From contig JAISXP010000021.1 in assembly GCA_031270465.1 (NCBI GenBank), positions 1 to 33,510 on the forward strand: a stretch of DNA of 33,510 bases. The letters are read 5' to 3'. Every line of letters starts with the position of its first letter. The first letter of the stretch is position 1. This DNA comes from Tannerella sp. (GTDB taxonomy: Bacteria > Bacteroidota > Bacteroidia > Bacteroidales > Tannerellaceae). Under the pieces are notes generated by a model. That model was not told the DNA's origin, made no database searches, and saw only the letters and a program-made list of their open reading frames with translations. Shown here piece by piece: positions 16,902-25,642 of this stretch. The position numbers and the translations under genes are program-made.

Positions 16902-19900
16902 TTACCGCAGCACAATCACCTTGTACGACTTTCCGCCGAGCACGACGGTATAATAGCCGGGCGGCAGCAGTTCAACCGTTTCGCCGGCATCGACGGACAG
17001 CATCCTGTAAAGTCCGCCGCTCAGCGTGTAGACCGGCACCGCGGCTGCACTTCCCGTGCGGACATGCAACTGTCTGCCGGAAACCCATACGTTCGATACT
17101 TCCTCAGGCGTTTCGCTGGCGGCCACGCCGGAAAGCGAGACGGAGATGTTCAGCGCCTCGTTGATGTATATGAGGGTCACGGTGATACTGCCGTCTGCGT
17201 TTTTGTCCGTCAGGATTCCTTCGCTGTCGCGCAGCGGTATTCCCGTCGACACCGTCAGGCTGTCCAGGCTGTATCCCGGCTTTGGCCATACGGTAAATGA
17301 GAAGCTGTCTCTGCTTCGCACGAAGAACGGGTCTTCCGTGATGGCGGCCGGGGATACGGTCAGCCTGTCGTCAATCAGCACGGTCAGCTGACGCAGGATG
17401 GTGGGATATGCCGGCACTCCGGTCGTGAAGGAGAACACTCTCGGCGCCATCACATTGCCTGCCTCGTCCAGATAACCGGCTATGCGAACGGTATAGGTTG
17501 TTTCGTCGGCAAGATGTGCGTGTTCGAAGTTTACCGTACTCGAACTGATCCACTCGATGTCTTCCACGGGGATGTATCCGAAATCCTCAAGCCATATTGT
17601 TCCCGGCGTAGAGGTATCCAGAGGTTCGTCGAAGGTAAAGGCGACATCGCCCACTGCCGGGGCATTGGTTGTCGGGACGGACACGTTGATGATTTCCGGC
17701 GGGATGTTGTCGACGAAGAGGATGCCGGAAGGACTTCCTCCCAGGGGCGTAATGCCGGCGCCTGCAGCGTTCGGATTCGCGGCCTTGTCATAAACGGCTC
17801 CTTCTTCCAGCGCGAGCGTGACGTATGTATTGCTCGGCGTGTTGGGAGCCACTTTTACGGACAGCAGATATTCGGTAAAGCCACCCGACACTTCCGGCCC
17901 GCCCAGCATCTCGACGACCGTCAGTCCCGTCAGCACGAGTCTGCCGGCATTCAGGGTGCCTGTTTCCTCGTCGATGGTGATTTTCACCGTGAACGGGTCA
18001 AAATGGACTTCCGTGATGGCTGGCACGGCGTCAATGCGCGTCACGACCGGTTTGCGCGTATCGTAGTTGACACTGACGGTATTGGACGGGTCGAGCGTGT
18101 TGCCGTATTCGTCGAGAACGGATGACGGCGGGTTCAGCGAAATGGCCGTCGTATTGTCTTTGTTGACAAGCGGTGTGAGCGCCAGGACGTAGTTCTTTCC
18201 GCCGCCCGTCAGCACGGGAGCGGCGAAGTCGGATGTGCTGTAGGTGAAGTCCGCTGCCGTCAGTCCCGTTACCGTTCTGCTGAAGCTGACGTTTACGGTA
18301 AACGGTCCGTTTTCGTATGTCGGTCCCGTGTAGCTCAGCACGCCGGCTATCCGGTCTGTCGCGTCGCGATAATCCACATCCAGTTCGGCGTCGATATTTC
18401 CATTACCTGCATTATCCGTAACCGCATTTTCGAGGATGGATATATTGATGATTCCCGAAGAAGAACCGGCGGTATTGACGACAAACGTAAATACATCTCC
18501 ATTACCGCTTGCCGGCGACAGCGAACCCGTTTGGATAGCGCCGTTTATTATGTTTATTTCGCTTTCGGCAAGTCCGGATACCTGTTTGGTAAAGGTGGCC
18601 GTTACCGTGAAATTGCCATTAACGGTCAGGTCGGGCGTTGTCAATGAAACCAGAGGGTTGGTACTGTTAAATTCAACTACTCCGTCAATACTTGTCGTCG
18701 AGGGCGTATTGGGATTGCCTGCCACATCCTTACCTGCCGCTGCCTGTACCGAAATGATAATAATATCATCATCCACAAGTCCGGCATTGGGCGTTACCGA
18801 TACCTGATATTCGGTATAACGTCCGTCTACGGGTGTTCCGACTGGAGTCAAGCCGCTGACGGTTGCGTTCGCAGCGACAAATTTTGTAATATCCATGTCT
18901 CCTACCGGTTCGGAGAAGGTAACATTCACCGTAAATGGCGTCGCGTTCGTTACTGTGCGTTCGGGAAGGATGCCGGTTACCGTCGGCGGCACCAGATCCA
19001 CTCTGTAGACCTTCACTCCGCTGTCTTCCACCTGTCCCCTGATGCCGGTATAGTTGTTCGTATTGATTTCATAGAAGACGTAATAGTCACCGAGCGTACC
19101 GTCCGGGAAGGTGTGCGTAGCCGTGGATGTGCCCGCGCCGGCTGTAGTCCAGGCAGGATCGCCGTCCGCCGGACGCACGTTGCTCGCTACTACCGCATAT
19201 TTCCAGTCCTTCAGCTGGTCACCGGCTGTAAGCGTGGAAGCCGTCAGTGTGACCGAGTTCTGCGTCATTACGTTCAGGCCCGGCGCCGGATTGCCCGTTA
19301 CGGTGGCTTCCGTGCCGGAACCCGCCGCGGCGACCACCTTCTGCTGTACGAGCACGGCGCTGCCGTTCAGCGGCGAACCGCTGGCAGGCGTGGCTGTTAC
19401 CATCACCTTCGTTTCGGAACCCGACGGACCGCCTGCATAGCTGCCTGCGTTTTTGCCGGTTTGCAGATAGACGTAGAATGTGGACGTACCGCCCGGAGCC
19501 AGTCCCGCCACTATTGAGGGGGCAGTGTTTGCAAAGTGAGCGCCGTCGGGACCGGCAAAGCTGACGGTCAGGCTGTTCAGCGGCTGTGCGCCGTTGTTTG
19601 TCACCGTAATGTTCTGACGGCGACCGGCCAGCTGCGCATCTCCCGTCGAATAGCCGAATGTCAGGTCGCTTACGCTTGTGGTGTTATTGACGACGGTCAC
19701 GATATACGACATGGCCGGTTCGATCTGTACGGCGCATGTTTTGCCCGTCGACGTTTCCGGGCCGTTGAACGTCATGTACAGTGTAAAAGTGTGCGTGAGC
19801 GTGGTGCTGCCCGTATTGGACGGAACGGGTACATCGGGAACGGTCACCTGATCCCTGTCGCCGATGACGACAAAGCCGGAAGTAATCGGCCCGCTGTCAT

Positions 19901-22751
19901 AGCCGGTGGAGGCGCAACTCACACGCAGTGAAAGCAGTTCGGCGTCGGCATTCAGTTTCAACCCCTTGCCTTTGATTGTCAGAGTCGTCGTGCCGCCTTC
20001 GTCGGAGAACATGTTCGGACTGGCACTGATGCCCGCGTCGATATCCGTAAAGTCGGGTTCGGCAATCATGAAGGTTGCCGAGCCGGCGTCGTTGCCGTTC
20101 TGCAGCAGGTTGAAGAGTTTGTTCGCAGCCAGCCCGACGGTATAGTTCGTCGAATTCAGCAGGTCGACGGAGAAGGCAAAGGTAATGATTCCCTTTGCCG
20201 AGGCTCCCGTGCCGCTCTTTGTATACGTGGCCGTGTAGCCCGATGTCAGCGCCGTGCCGCCTTCGGGCGTAACGGTGAACAGCGATGCCAGGTTCGTGCC
20301 GCTGATGATGGCCGTGCCGCCTGCGGTCTGAAACAGGTCGGTATTGCCGTTGGAGGCGAAATCGCCCGGTACGGCTTCCACGGTAAAGGAGGGTCTCAGC
20401 GTCGAGTATGCCGTCGCCACATCGAATGAGACGGCCGGTTTTGTCGCATTGGAGTACGTAACCGTGACCGTGTTGGACACCGGACTGCTGTTGCCTGCCA
20501 CGTCCGTCACGGCACCGGCCTTGAGCCTGACGGTGAAGGTCTCGCCGCTGTACAGGGTACTGGATGGTGTCAGTACTGCCGTGAAGTTTTTGTCTCCGCT
20601 GGATGGCACGACGGCGATGCTGCCGACAGTTGCCTTTCCGGCAGTGATTTCAAAGTCGGAGGCGGTCAGATCCGTGCCGGGATTTTTGATGGCTTCGTTG
20701 AAGGTCAGCGTGACCGGGACGCCTGCATTGCTGCTGATGGTTTTCGTGGAGGCGCTGCCGTCTACCGCAAGCGAAACGTCCGGCGCGGTGGTGTCGATGA
20801 TATACGGACCGAATCCGCCGTATGTGGCCGGAGGCGGTCCCGTCACGGTCAGGCTGTGAGCAAAGACTACACCCGATACCACATACCAGTGGATGTAGTA
20901 CGTGCCTTCCGGCTTGCCGCTGAACGGTGCCGTGGTTGTGGCCGTGACGCCGTCAGAGGTCGGAATATTCAGGTTCGGCCAGGTGGAGGTCGGGTTGGCG
21001 GCGATAGCTGTGGCGTAGTTCGGATCCGTCGTAATCAGATATTTGGCTGTCACGTCGGACGGGTCGTAGGGTAAGGACAGTCCCGAATGGCTGATGTTCA
21101 GGCTGAGCACGACGCTGGCGCTCGAACTGTTGGTTGTTAATGTGGCGGGACTGGCCGTCACCCTGATATTGTCGTTCGTAGAAGAATCGTCCTTTACGAT
21201 GCGCTGCGTGACGACCTGGCGGATGTATCCCGTCGGGGCGCTGTCCCACGTGCCGCTGAAGCGGAGCACGTCCTGATAGATGCCGATGGCTTTGCCGGTC
21301 TTGACGGGCACCTGTATGTAGAACACCTTGCCGTTGCTCAGCGTAGCCGGCGCGGAAATCGGCGTCGTGCCGTCGGCGTCGAAGAAGTTCAGCCCGGTGA
21401 AGTCGGATGCCAAGCCGCCCTGCAGTTCATAAACCACACCCGTCATGGGTTTGCTGTCGGTATAGGTTATCTTCAGCCTGTAGGCGTTGGCCGATGCCTG
21501 TGCGGACGAATAGCCGGGTTCCATCGGAATGGCGGGTGAAATCTCAAACGACATGCCTACGCTCAGCAGGGGAAGTATGACATTGGTCGCTGCGCTTACT
21601 GTTACCCGTTTAGGTAGATATGGTCGTCCGAATGTAGCCGGTTGCGAACTGCTGGCATCGGTAAAGAACGTGACGGATTGCACAAGCGTACCGTTTATTT
21701 TATATATTCCGTCGGTCGCACTTGTCGTGCCGAATTTTACGGTAGATAGATCGTAGGGGATATCAAGAGCACTGAAAATCGTCGTGATGGATGTCGTTTC
21801 CGTAAGGTCTGCATAGATGGTAGCATTTTTTTCGTAATCTTCCGTATATATGGTAATCAGCGGACTTTCGGGGTCTCCTATATAAGTGGTGTTATATGCT
21901 CCGGCAAGTCCTTTTTTACCGCCTTGTTGTGTAGTCGCCGTAATTTGGCAGGGAGGAAAGGCTACAATCGTACTTCCTTGCGTATAGGTACCGTCATTGC
22001 CTGAACCATTGGGACAACCGGTACCGATTCCCGCCGCGTGAGTGCCTCCGGAGCAGGATATTACGCCTCCGTAAAGCACGATGATGCCGTTGTAGTAATT
22101 TGTATAACCGCCACCGATGCCTGCTCCGTGACCGCCGCGTGTATCACATTCAAAAGTACCACTGGAAATAATAATATTACCCCCGGAAGTGAGTCTATTA
22201 GTCGCATAAACAGAACCATCCGCCCTATAAGCTGTGGCGTGGCCATTTGCTGCCCCGGCCGAAGATCCATCATTATAATCTGCTCCGATAGCCGCTCCGG
22301 AGGAGGTAGACTTGCAGTATAAACTCCCACTGCTGTTATCCGTCGGGTCGATGGCGCTAAAACTTACCATAGCGCCTTGTTCCACTGCAAAAGCAGCCAG
22401 GCTACCACTTGTCGTAATCAAGGTGTTGCTTCCTTTTAAAATAACCTTTACTTTAGTTACAGGGTTACGGTTGTCACATTCATCTTCGCCTCTGACTCTG
22501 ATAGTAGAAGCGCTGCTGCGTTGGATATTCACATTGTCCAATGTGATAGTACCCTGATAGCCCTTCTGAATTTCAATCGAATAAGACGTTGTTGTACCGC
22601 TAATGACGTAATCATCCGTACTTGTGCCCGAAATAGTCAGGTTTCCGGAACTGATGTTATGGGTCACGATGCCCGCTTGCGCCGGCATAAACCCGAACAG
22701 AAACATTGCGCACAATGTTTGCAAAAAACGAATTGTAATTTTTTTATTCAT
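16902..22751 (-). CDS. Giant multi-domain Ig-like secreted protein with T9SS-type C-terminus
   Basis: The 1949-aa product starts with a signal peptide cleaved after PAQA (about residue 26). Residues about 27-300 are Gly/Ser/Thr-rich with GGHGAGIGGG- and HAAGIGTG-type turns, resembling a right-handed beta-helix or adhesin stalk. From about 650 onward there are repeated bacterial Ig-like modules recognisable by DTTAPDVSLAV, FTVNVTFSEPVG, FTVTATFTKQVSG, FTVNVSFSRTVTG, FTVKITIDEETG and VAFTFDEPLD, several with D.AGN loops. The C-terminus (VPVYTLSGGLYRML, LLPPGYYTVVLGGKSYKVIV) resembles a type A T9SS sorting domain, so export across the outer membrane and surface attachment are inferred. No enzymatic domain was recognised; a role in adhesion or matrix binding is a guess. 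It is transcribed alone and ends at a strong terminator. Confidence 0.88.
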   Translation of the reverse strand: MNKKITIRFLQTLCAMFLFGFMPAQAGIVTHNISSGNLTISGTSTDDYVISGTTTSYSIEIQKGYQGTITLDNVNIQRSSASTIRVRGEDECDNRNPVTKVKVILKGSNTLITTSGSLAAFAVEQGAMVSFSAIDPTDNSSGSLYCKSTSSGAAIGADYNDGSSAGAANGHATAYRADGSVYATNRLTSGGNIIISSGTFECDTRGGHGAGIGGGYTNYYNGIIVLYGGVISCSGGTHAAGIGTGCPNGSGNDGTYTQGSTIVAFPPCQITATTQQGGKKGLAGAYNTTYIGDPESPLITIYTEDYEKNATIYADLTETTSITTIFSALDIPYDLSTVKFGTTSATDGIYKINGTLVQSVTFFTDASSSQPATFGRPYLPKRVTVSAATNVILPLLSVGMSFEISPAIPMEPGYSSAQASANAYRLKITYTDSKPMTGVVYELQGGLASDFTGLNFFDADGTTPISAPATLSNGKVFYIQVPVKTGKAIGIYQDVLRFSGTWDSAPTGYIRQVVTQRIVKDDSSTNDNIRVTASPATLTTNSSSASVVLSLNISHSGLSLPYDPSDVTAKYLITTDPNYATAIAANPTSTWPNLNIPTSDGVTATTTAPFSGKPEGTYYIHWYVVSGVVFAHSLTVTGPPPATYGGFGPYIIDTTAPDVSLAVDGSASTKTISSNAGVPVTLTFNEAIKNPGTDLTASDFEITAGKATVGSIAVVPSSGDKNFTAVLTPSSTLYSGETFTVRLKAGAVTDVAGNSSPVSNTVTVTYSNATKPAVSFDVATAYSTLRPSFTVEAVPGDFASNGNTDLFQTAGGTAIISGTNLASLFTVTPEGGTALTSGYTATYTKSGTGASAKGIITFAFSVDLLNSTNYTVGLAANKLFNLLQNGNDAGSATFMIAEPDFTDIDAGISASPNMFSDEGGTTTLTIKGKGLKLNADAELLSLRVSCASTGYDSGPITSGFVVIGDRDQVTVPDVPVPSNTGSTTLTHTFTLYMTFNGPETSTGKTCAVQIEPAMSYIVTVVNNTTSVSDLTFGYSTGDAQLAGRRQNITVTNNGAQPLNSLTVSFAGPDGAHFANTAPSIVAGLAPGGTSTFYVYLQTGKNAGSYAGGPSGSETKVMVTATPASGSPLNGSAVLVQQKVVAAAGSGTEATVTGNPAPGLNVMTQNSVTLTASTLTAGDQLKDWKYAVVASNVRPADGDPAWTTAGAGTSTATHTFPDGTLGDYYVFYEINTNNYTGIRGQVEDSGVKVYRVDLVPPTVTGILPERTVTNATPFTVNVTFSEPVGDMDITKFVAANATVSGLTPVGTPVDGRYTEYQVSVTPNAGLVDDDIIIISVQAAAGKDVAGNPNTPSTTSIDGVVEFNSTNPLVSLTTPDLTVNGNFTVTATFTKQVSGLAESEINIINGAIQTGSLSPASGNGDVFTFVVNTAGSSSGIINISILENAVTDNAGNGNIDAELDVDYRDATDRIAGVLSYTGPTYENGPFTVNVSFSRTVTGLTAADFTYSTSDFAAPVLTGGGKNYVLALTPLVNKDNTTAISLNPPSSVLDEYGNTLDPSNTVSVNYDTRKPVVTRIDAVPAITEVHFDPFTVKITIDEETGTLNAGRLVLTGLTVVEMLGGPEVSGGFTEYLLSVKVAPNTPSNTYVTLALEEGAVYDKAANPNAAGAGITPLGGSPSGILFVDNIPPEIINVSVPTTNAPAVGDVAFTFDEPLDTSTPGTIWLEDFGYIPVEDIEWISSSTVNFEHAHLADETTYTVRIAGYLDEAGNVMAPRVFSFTTGVPAYPTILRQLTVLIDDRLTVSPAAITEDPFFVRSRDSFSFTVWPKPGYSLDSLTVSTGIPLRDSEGILTDKNADGSITVTLIYINEALNISVSLSGVAASETPEEVSNVWVSGRQLHVRTGSAAAVPVYTLSGGLYRMLSVDAGETVELLPPGYYTVVLGGKSYKVIVLR

Positions 22752-23285
22752 AAATCATAAGTTTTGTATTGTATGTTAATTGATTAAATAAATTTCCGAT
22801 CTTTGTTAATAAATATAGTGAGGGCAAAAATGAAGTTCTGACGCCTCCTCGTGCCGGCGTGAATCCGAACGGCAAGATTGTGCGTAATACCTGTTTGGAA
22901 TGATATGTAAATAACTCATTCATCAGCGTTTGCCTTAATTTAATATACAATTTTTCATTGGGTCTAAAATTATTTGCGCTGCAAACATAAGCATAGTTTT
23001 TTTATTGTGCAATAAAATTGACAAAAAAAATAATTGTTTTGTATGAAAAACGCCTGTTTATGTACAAAAAAAGGTATTTGCAATATAAATTCAATCTGAA
23101 GTCTGTTTTTAATCCGGCAAATCCGAAACGTTTACTTCATGTCTTTATCTATATATAATTTGTTTGTAATCAATATAATATAAGCAATATCGCTCTCTGG
23201 AACCGGTACAGTAACGAAAGTCTTTACGTGCCGTCCTGCATAAATATAAATATATATTATTATAAAGACGGATTGCTTGATATTT
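22752..23285. other. AT-rich region upstream of the giant Ig-like protein
   Basis: No gene is supported here. On the minus strand TATGTTTG at 22989-22982 matches the -7 consensus and would give a leader of about 230 nt, long for this genome. The leader contains a GC-rich island around 22838-22878 in otherwise AT-rich sequence. Farther upstream, GTCTTTA near 23219-23225 can pair with TAAAGAC near 23263-23269 around an A/T-only stretch. A 68-codon minus frame at 22744-22950 is judged spurious. Confidence 0.45.
22982..22989 (-). promoter_or_regulatory. Candidate -7 box for the giant Ig-like protein gene
   Basis: The minus strand reads TATGTTTG, matching TAnnTTTG. It is the only clear match I found between the start codon at 22751 and the end of murF. 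Confidence 0.4.
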
Positions 23286-23396
23286 TTATAAAAAACAACG
23301 CAAATGTTCAGAGGTTAAAGAATTAAAATCAAAGCCCCTGGAGAGGTTCGGCAGCGTGGCGATTTCCACCGGCTTCAGTTCTTTCAGAGAGGCCAT
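23286..23396 (-). CDS. Possible 36-aa small protein just downstream of murF
   Basis: An ATG 10 bp after the murF stop opens a 36-codon frame on the same strand, beginning MASLKELKPVEIATLPNLSR and ending at a TAA. The first two thirds have codon use and base composition like the neighbouring genes; the last third runs into AT-rich intergenic sequence. I do not recognise the peptide. It could be a real short protein coupled to murF, or the 5' remnant of a lost gene. Confidence is low because of its length. Confidence 0.3.
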   Translation of the reverse strand: MASLKELKPVEIATLPNLSRGFDFNSLTSEHLRCFL

Positions 23397-23406
23397 GGTG
23401 AAAATT

Positions 23407-24693
23407 TCACAAACAGTCTACAATCCGTTCGAGGTGAATACCGTGCGAGCCTTTTATCAGGATATGACAGTCTTTTAGCGGATGATTTGCCAGATGATTT
23501 TTCAGCGCGCCGGCATCGGGAAAACATGGGAAAATCTCTCCTGCGGCAGCAAAATGGTTACCACAAAGAAACACACTGTCGAATGTGTACGCCTTCAGTT
23601 TCTCCACAATCGCGGCATGAAGGCGCAGGCTTTCCGCGCCAAGTTCGAGCATGTCTCCAAGAATTACGACTTTAGGCGCGACCGGCAAGGATACGAAATT
23701 TTTCAAAGCCGCATCCATGCTGCTCGGATTGGCATTATAGGCATCGATAATAAGCGTGTTGTGCACCGTTTTTTTCCATTGCGAGCGGTTATTGGACGGC
23801 TCATATCCGGCGATGGCACGATTGATTGCCTCGGCAGGTACATTGAAATAGCATCCGACAGCTATGGCTGCCAGTACGTTATATAAATTATAGTTGCCTG
23901 CCAGACGTGTCGCTATCTGGTGCGTATGGCCTTTTTGCCGCTTCCATTCGAGGCTGAGAAAAGGATGGCAGCCGGTTGCCCTGCCGGAGACAAACGCATC
24001 ATCGCTTTCACCATAAGAGATTTGTTCAAGTCCGCAGGCTATTTTTTGCAGATATTCGTTTTCTTTGTGTATAAAAACTTTGCCGTTCGTATGTCGCAAA
24101 TAGTCGTACAGTTCGCCTTTTGCGCGGAGCACACCGTCGAACGAACCGAATCCTTCCAGATGCGCATATCCGACGTTCGTGATGATGCCATAGTCGGGGC
24201 GAGCCATTTCGGCCAGCGCTCGTATTTCGTCCGGATGGTTTGCGCCCATTTCCACTACGGCCATCTCGTGGTCGTGCGTCAGGCGAAGCAGCGTAAGCGG
24301 GACGCCGATATGATTGTTCAGGTTGCCTTGCGTGTAAAGCAAACGGTATGAGGCGGATAATACGGAAGCTGCCAGTTCTTTCGTCGTTGTTTTCCCGTTT
24401 GTTCCCGTGATGCCGATGACAGGCGTTCCTAAAACAGTCCGGTGGTGGCAGGCCAACTGTTGCAATGTCTGTAAAACATTTTCGGTCAGTATCATGCGTT
24501 CATCCGTTTTCATTTCGGGATCGTCTATCACGGCATACGCCGCGCCGGCATCCAGAGCGTTCGCGGCAAAACGATTGCCGTCAAAAGACTCGCCTTTCAA
24601 CGCGAAAAAGACGGCTCCCGGCGGACAATTACGGCTGTCGGTCGTCGCAACCGGGTGTTTCTGATAGATTTGATACAGTTCGGAGATACTCAT
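23407..24693 (-). CDS. murF: UDP-N-acetylmuramoyl-tripeptide--D-alanyl-D-alanine ligase
   Basis: MurF adds D-Ala-D-Ala to UDP-MurNAc-tripeptide, the last cytoplasmic step in building the peptidoglycan stem peptide. The 428-aa protein has the three Mur ligase domains. The N-terminal part has GAVFFALKGESFDGNRFA. The ATP-binding P-loop is GITGTNGKTTTKE (about 94-106, Lys101). The central domain has VEMGANHPDEI and ITNVGYAHLEGFGS, followed by NYNLYNVLAAIAVG and IIDAYNANPSSMDAAL in the C-terminal domain. The length is slightly short of that of many MurF proteins, but no domain is missing. It is not inside a dcw cluster; it stands alone, divergent from folP. Confidence 0.97.
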   Translation of the reverse strand: MSISELYQIYQKHPVATTDSRNCPPGAVFFALKGESFDGNRFAANALDAGAAYAVIDDPEMKTDERMILTENVLQTLQQLACHHRTVLGTPVIGITGTNGKTTTKELAASVLSASYRLLYTQGNLNNHIGVPLTLLRLTHDHEMAVVEMGANHPDEIRALAEMARPDYGIITNVGYAHLEGFGSFDGVLRAKGELYDYLRHTNGKVFIHKENEYLQKIACGLEQISYGESDDAFVSGRATGCHPFLSLEWKRQKGHTHQIATRLAGNYNLYNVLAAIAVGCYFNVPAEAINRAIAGYEPSNNRSQWKKTVHNTLIIDAYNANPSSMDAALKNFVSLPVAPKVVILGDMLELGAESLRLHAAIVEKLKAYTFDSVFLCGNHFAAAGEIFPCFPDAGALKNHLANHPLKDCHILIKGSHGIHLERIVDCL

Positions 24694-24721
24694 GAATTGA
24701 TTCTGAAATAAAAAACGACAA

Positions 24722-24729
24722 CAAAAATA
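24722..24729 (-). promoter_or_regulatory. Candidate -7 box for murF
   Basis: The minus strand reads TATTTTTG, matching TAnnTTTG, and predicts a leader of about 20 nt before the murF ATG at 24693. It is only about 21 bp from the oppositely directed folP -7 box, so the two promoters must overlap in their -33 regions. Confidence 0.45.
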
Positions 24730-24750
24730 ATGGATATTGTAGAAATTCTT

Positions 24751-24758
24751 TACATTTG
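24751..24758 (+). promoter_or_regulatory. -7 box for folP-cdaA
   Basis: TACATTTG matches TAnnTTTG. The predicted transcription start near 24765 lies downstream of an in-frame TTG at 24756, which rules that codon out as the folP start and favours the ATG at 24780. Confidence 0.55.
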
Positions 24759-24779
24759 TGGAAAAATATTACGCATCAA

Positions 24780-25640
24780 ATGCGCGTTAATGAAGTGGAG
24801 AAAGTAACTAAATCGCTGAATATAAAAGGATACCTGCATGCGTTAGATAAGCCGGCAGTGATGGGAATCCTGAACGTAACGCCCGATTCGTTTTACGGCC
24901 TGAGCCGGAAGCAGTCTGATGCAGCGATACATCAGCGTATTGCCGAGATTCTGGACGAAGGCGGGACGATAGTCGATGTGGGCGGATATTCGTCGCGTCC
25001 CGATGCCGCCGACGTATCCGAGGCGGAGGAAATGCAGCGGCTGATACCTGCATTATCCTGTCTGAAAGATTATTATCCCGACGCAATTGTGTCTGTCGAT
25101 ACTTTCCGGGCGGAAATTGCGCGGCGGGCGGTCGAGGAATACGGTGCCGCCATCATCAACGACATTTCAGGTGGCGAAACAGACGGCCGGATGTTCGAGG
25201 TCGCCGCCGCTCTGCGCGTACCTTATATATTAATGCACATGCGCGGGACGCCCAAAACGATGCAGCAGCAGACAGATTATGCGGATATGAGGGAAGAAAT
25301 CATGCTTTATTTTGCGGAAAAATTGCGGACTTTGCAACTGCTGGGCGTGAACGACATCATCCTCGATCCGGGATTCGGTTTCAGTAAAACGCTGGAACAG
25401 AATTATGAACTGATGCGTGCACTGAACGAGTTCACCGTGTTCGGGCGTCCTCTTTTAGCAGGCATTTCGCGCAAAAGCATGATATATAAATTCTTAAATA
25501 ACACTCCCGACGAATGTCTGAACGGAACCACGGTGCTGAATACGTTTGCTCTTCTGAACGGGGCAGATATTCTGCGTGTACACGACGTGAAGGCGGCTGT
25601 CGAAGCGATAAAAATAATTGATAAACTGAAAAACAGATAG
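24780..25640 (+). CDS. folP: Dihydropteroate synthase
   Basis: This enzyme condenses p-aminobenzoate with 6-hydroxymethyl-dihydropterin diphosphate to dihydropteroate in folate synthesis, and is the sulfonamide target. From the ATG at 24780 the product is 286 aa. The signature motifs are VMGILNVTPDSF (about 28-38), DEGGTIVDVGGYSSRPDA, the Asp of VSVDTFRAE, INDISGGETDG, LMHMRGTPKTMQ, DIILDPGFGFSKT, and the closing VHDVKAAVEAIKI. GGYSSRP replaces the commoner GGESTRP, a variant that looks normal for Bacteroidota. The cdaA gene follows 2 bp after the stop, so the pair is one transcript. Confidence 0.97.
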   Translation: MRVNEVEKVTKSLNIKGYLHALDKPAVMGILNVTPDSFYGLSRKQSDAAIHQRIAEILDEGGTIVDVGGYSSRPDAADVSEAEEMQRLIPALSCLKDYYPDAIVSVDTFRAEIARRAVEEYGAAIINDISGGETDGRMFEVAAALRVPYILMHMRGTPKTMQQQTDYADMREEIMLYFAEKLRTLQLLGVNDIILDPGFGFSKTLEQNYELMRALNEFTVFGRPLLAGISRKSMIYKFLNNTPDECLNGTTVLNTFALLNGADILRVHDVKAAVEAIKIIDKLKNR

Positions 25641-25642
25641 AT

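Noticed and set aside
22744-22950. A 68-aa minus-strand protein upstream of the giant Ig-like gene
   Set aside because: It overlaps the start of the real gene, has no recognisable features and lies in the likely leader region.
24756-24779. TTG start giving folP eight extra residues
   Set aside because: The TTG lies inside the TACATTTG -7 box, so it would be upstream of the transcript; the ATG at 24780 fits better.
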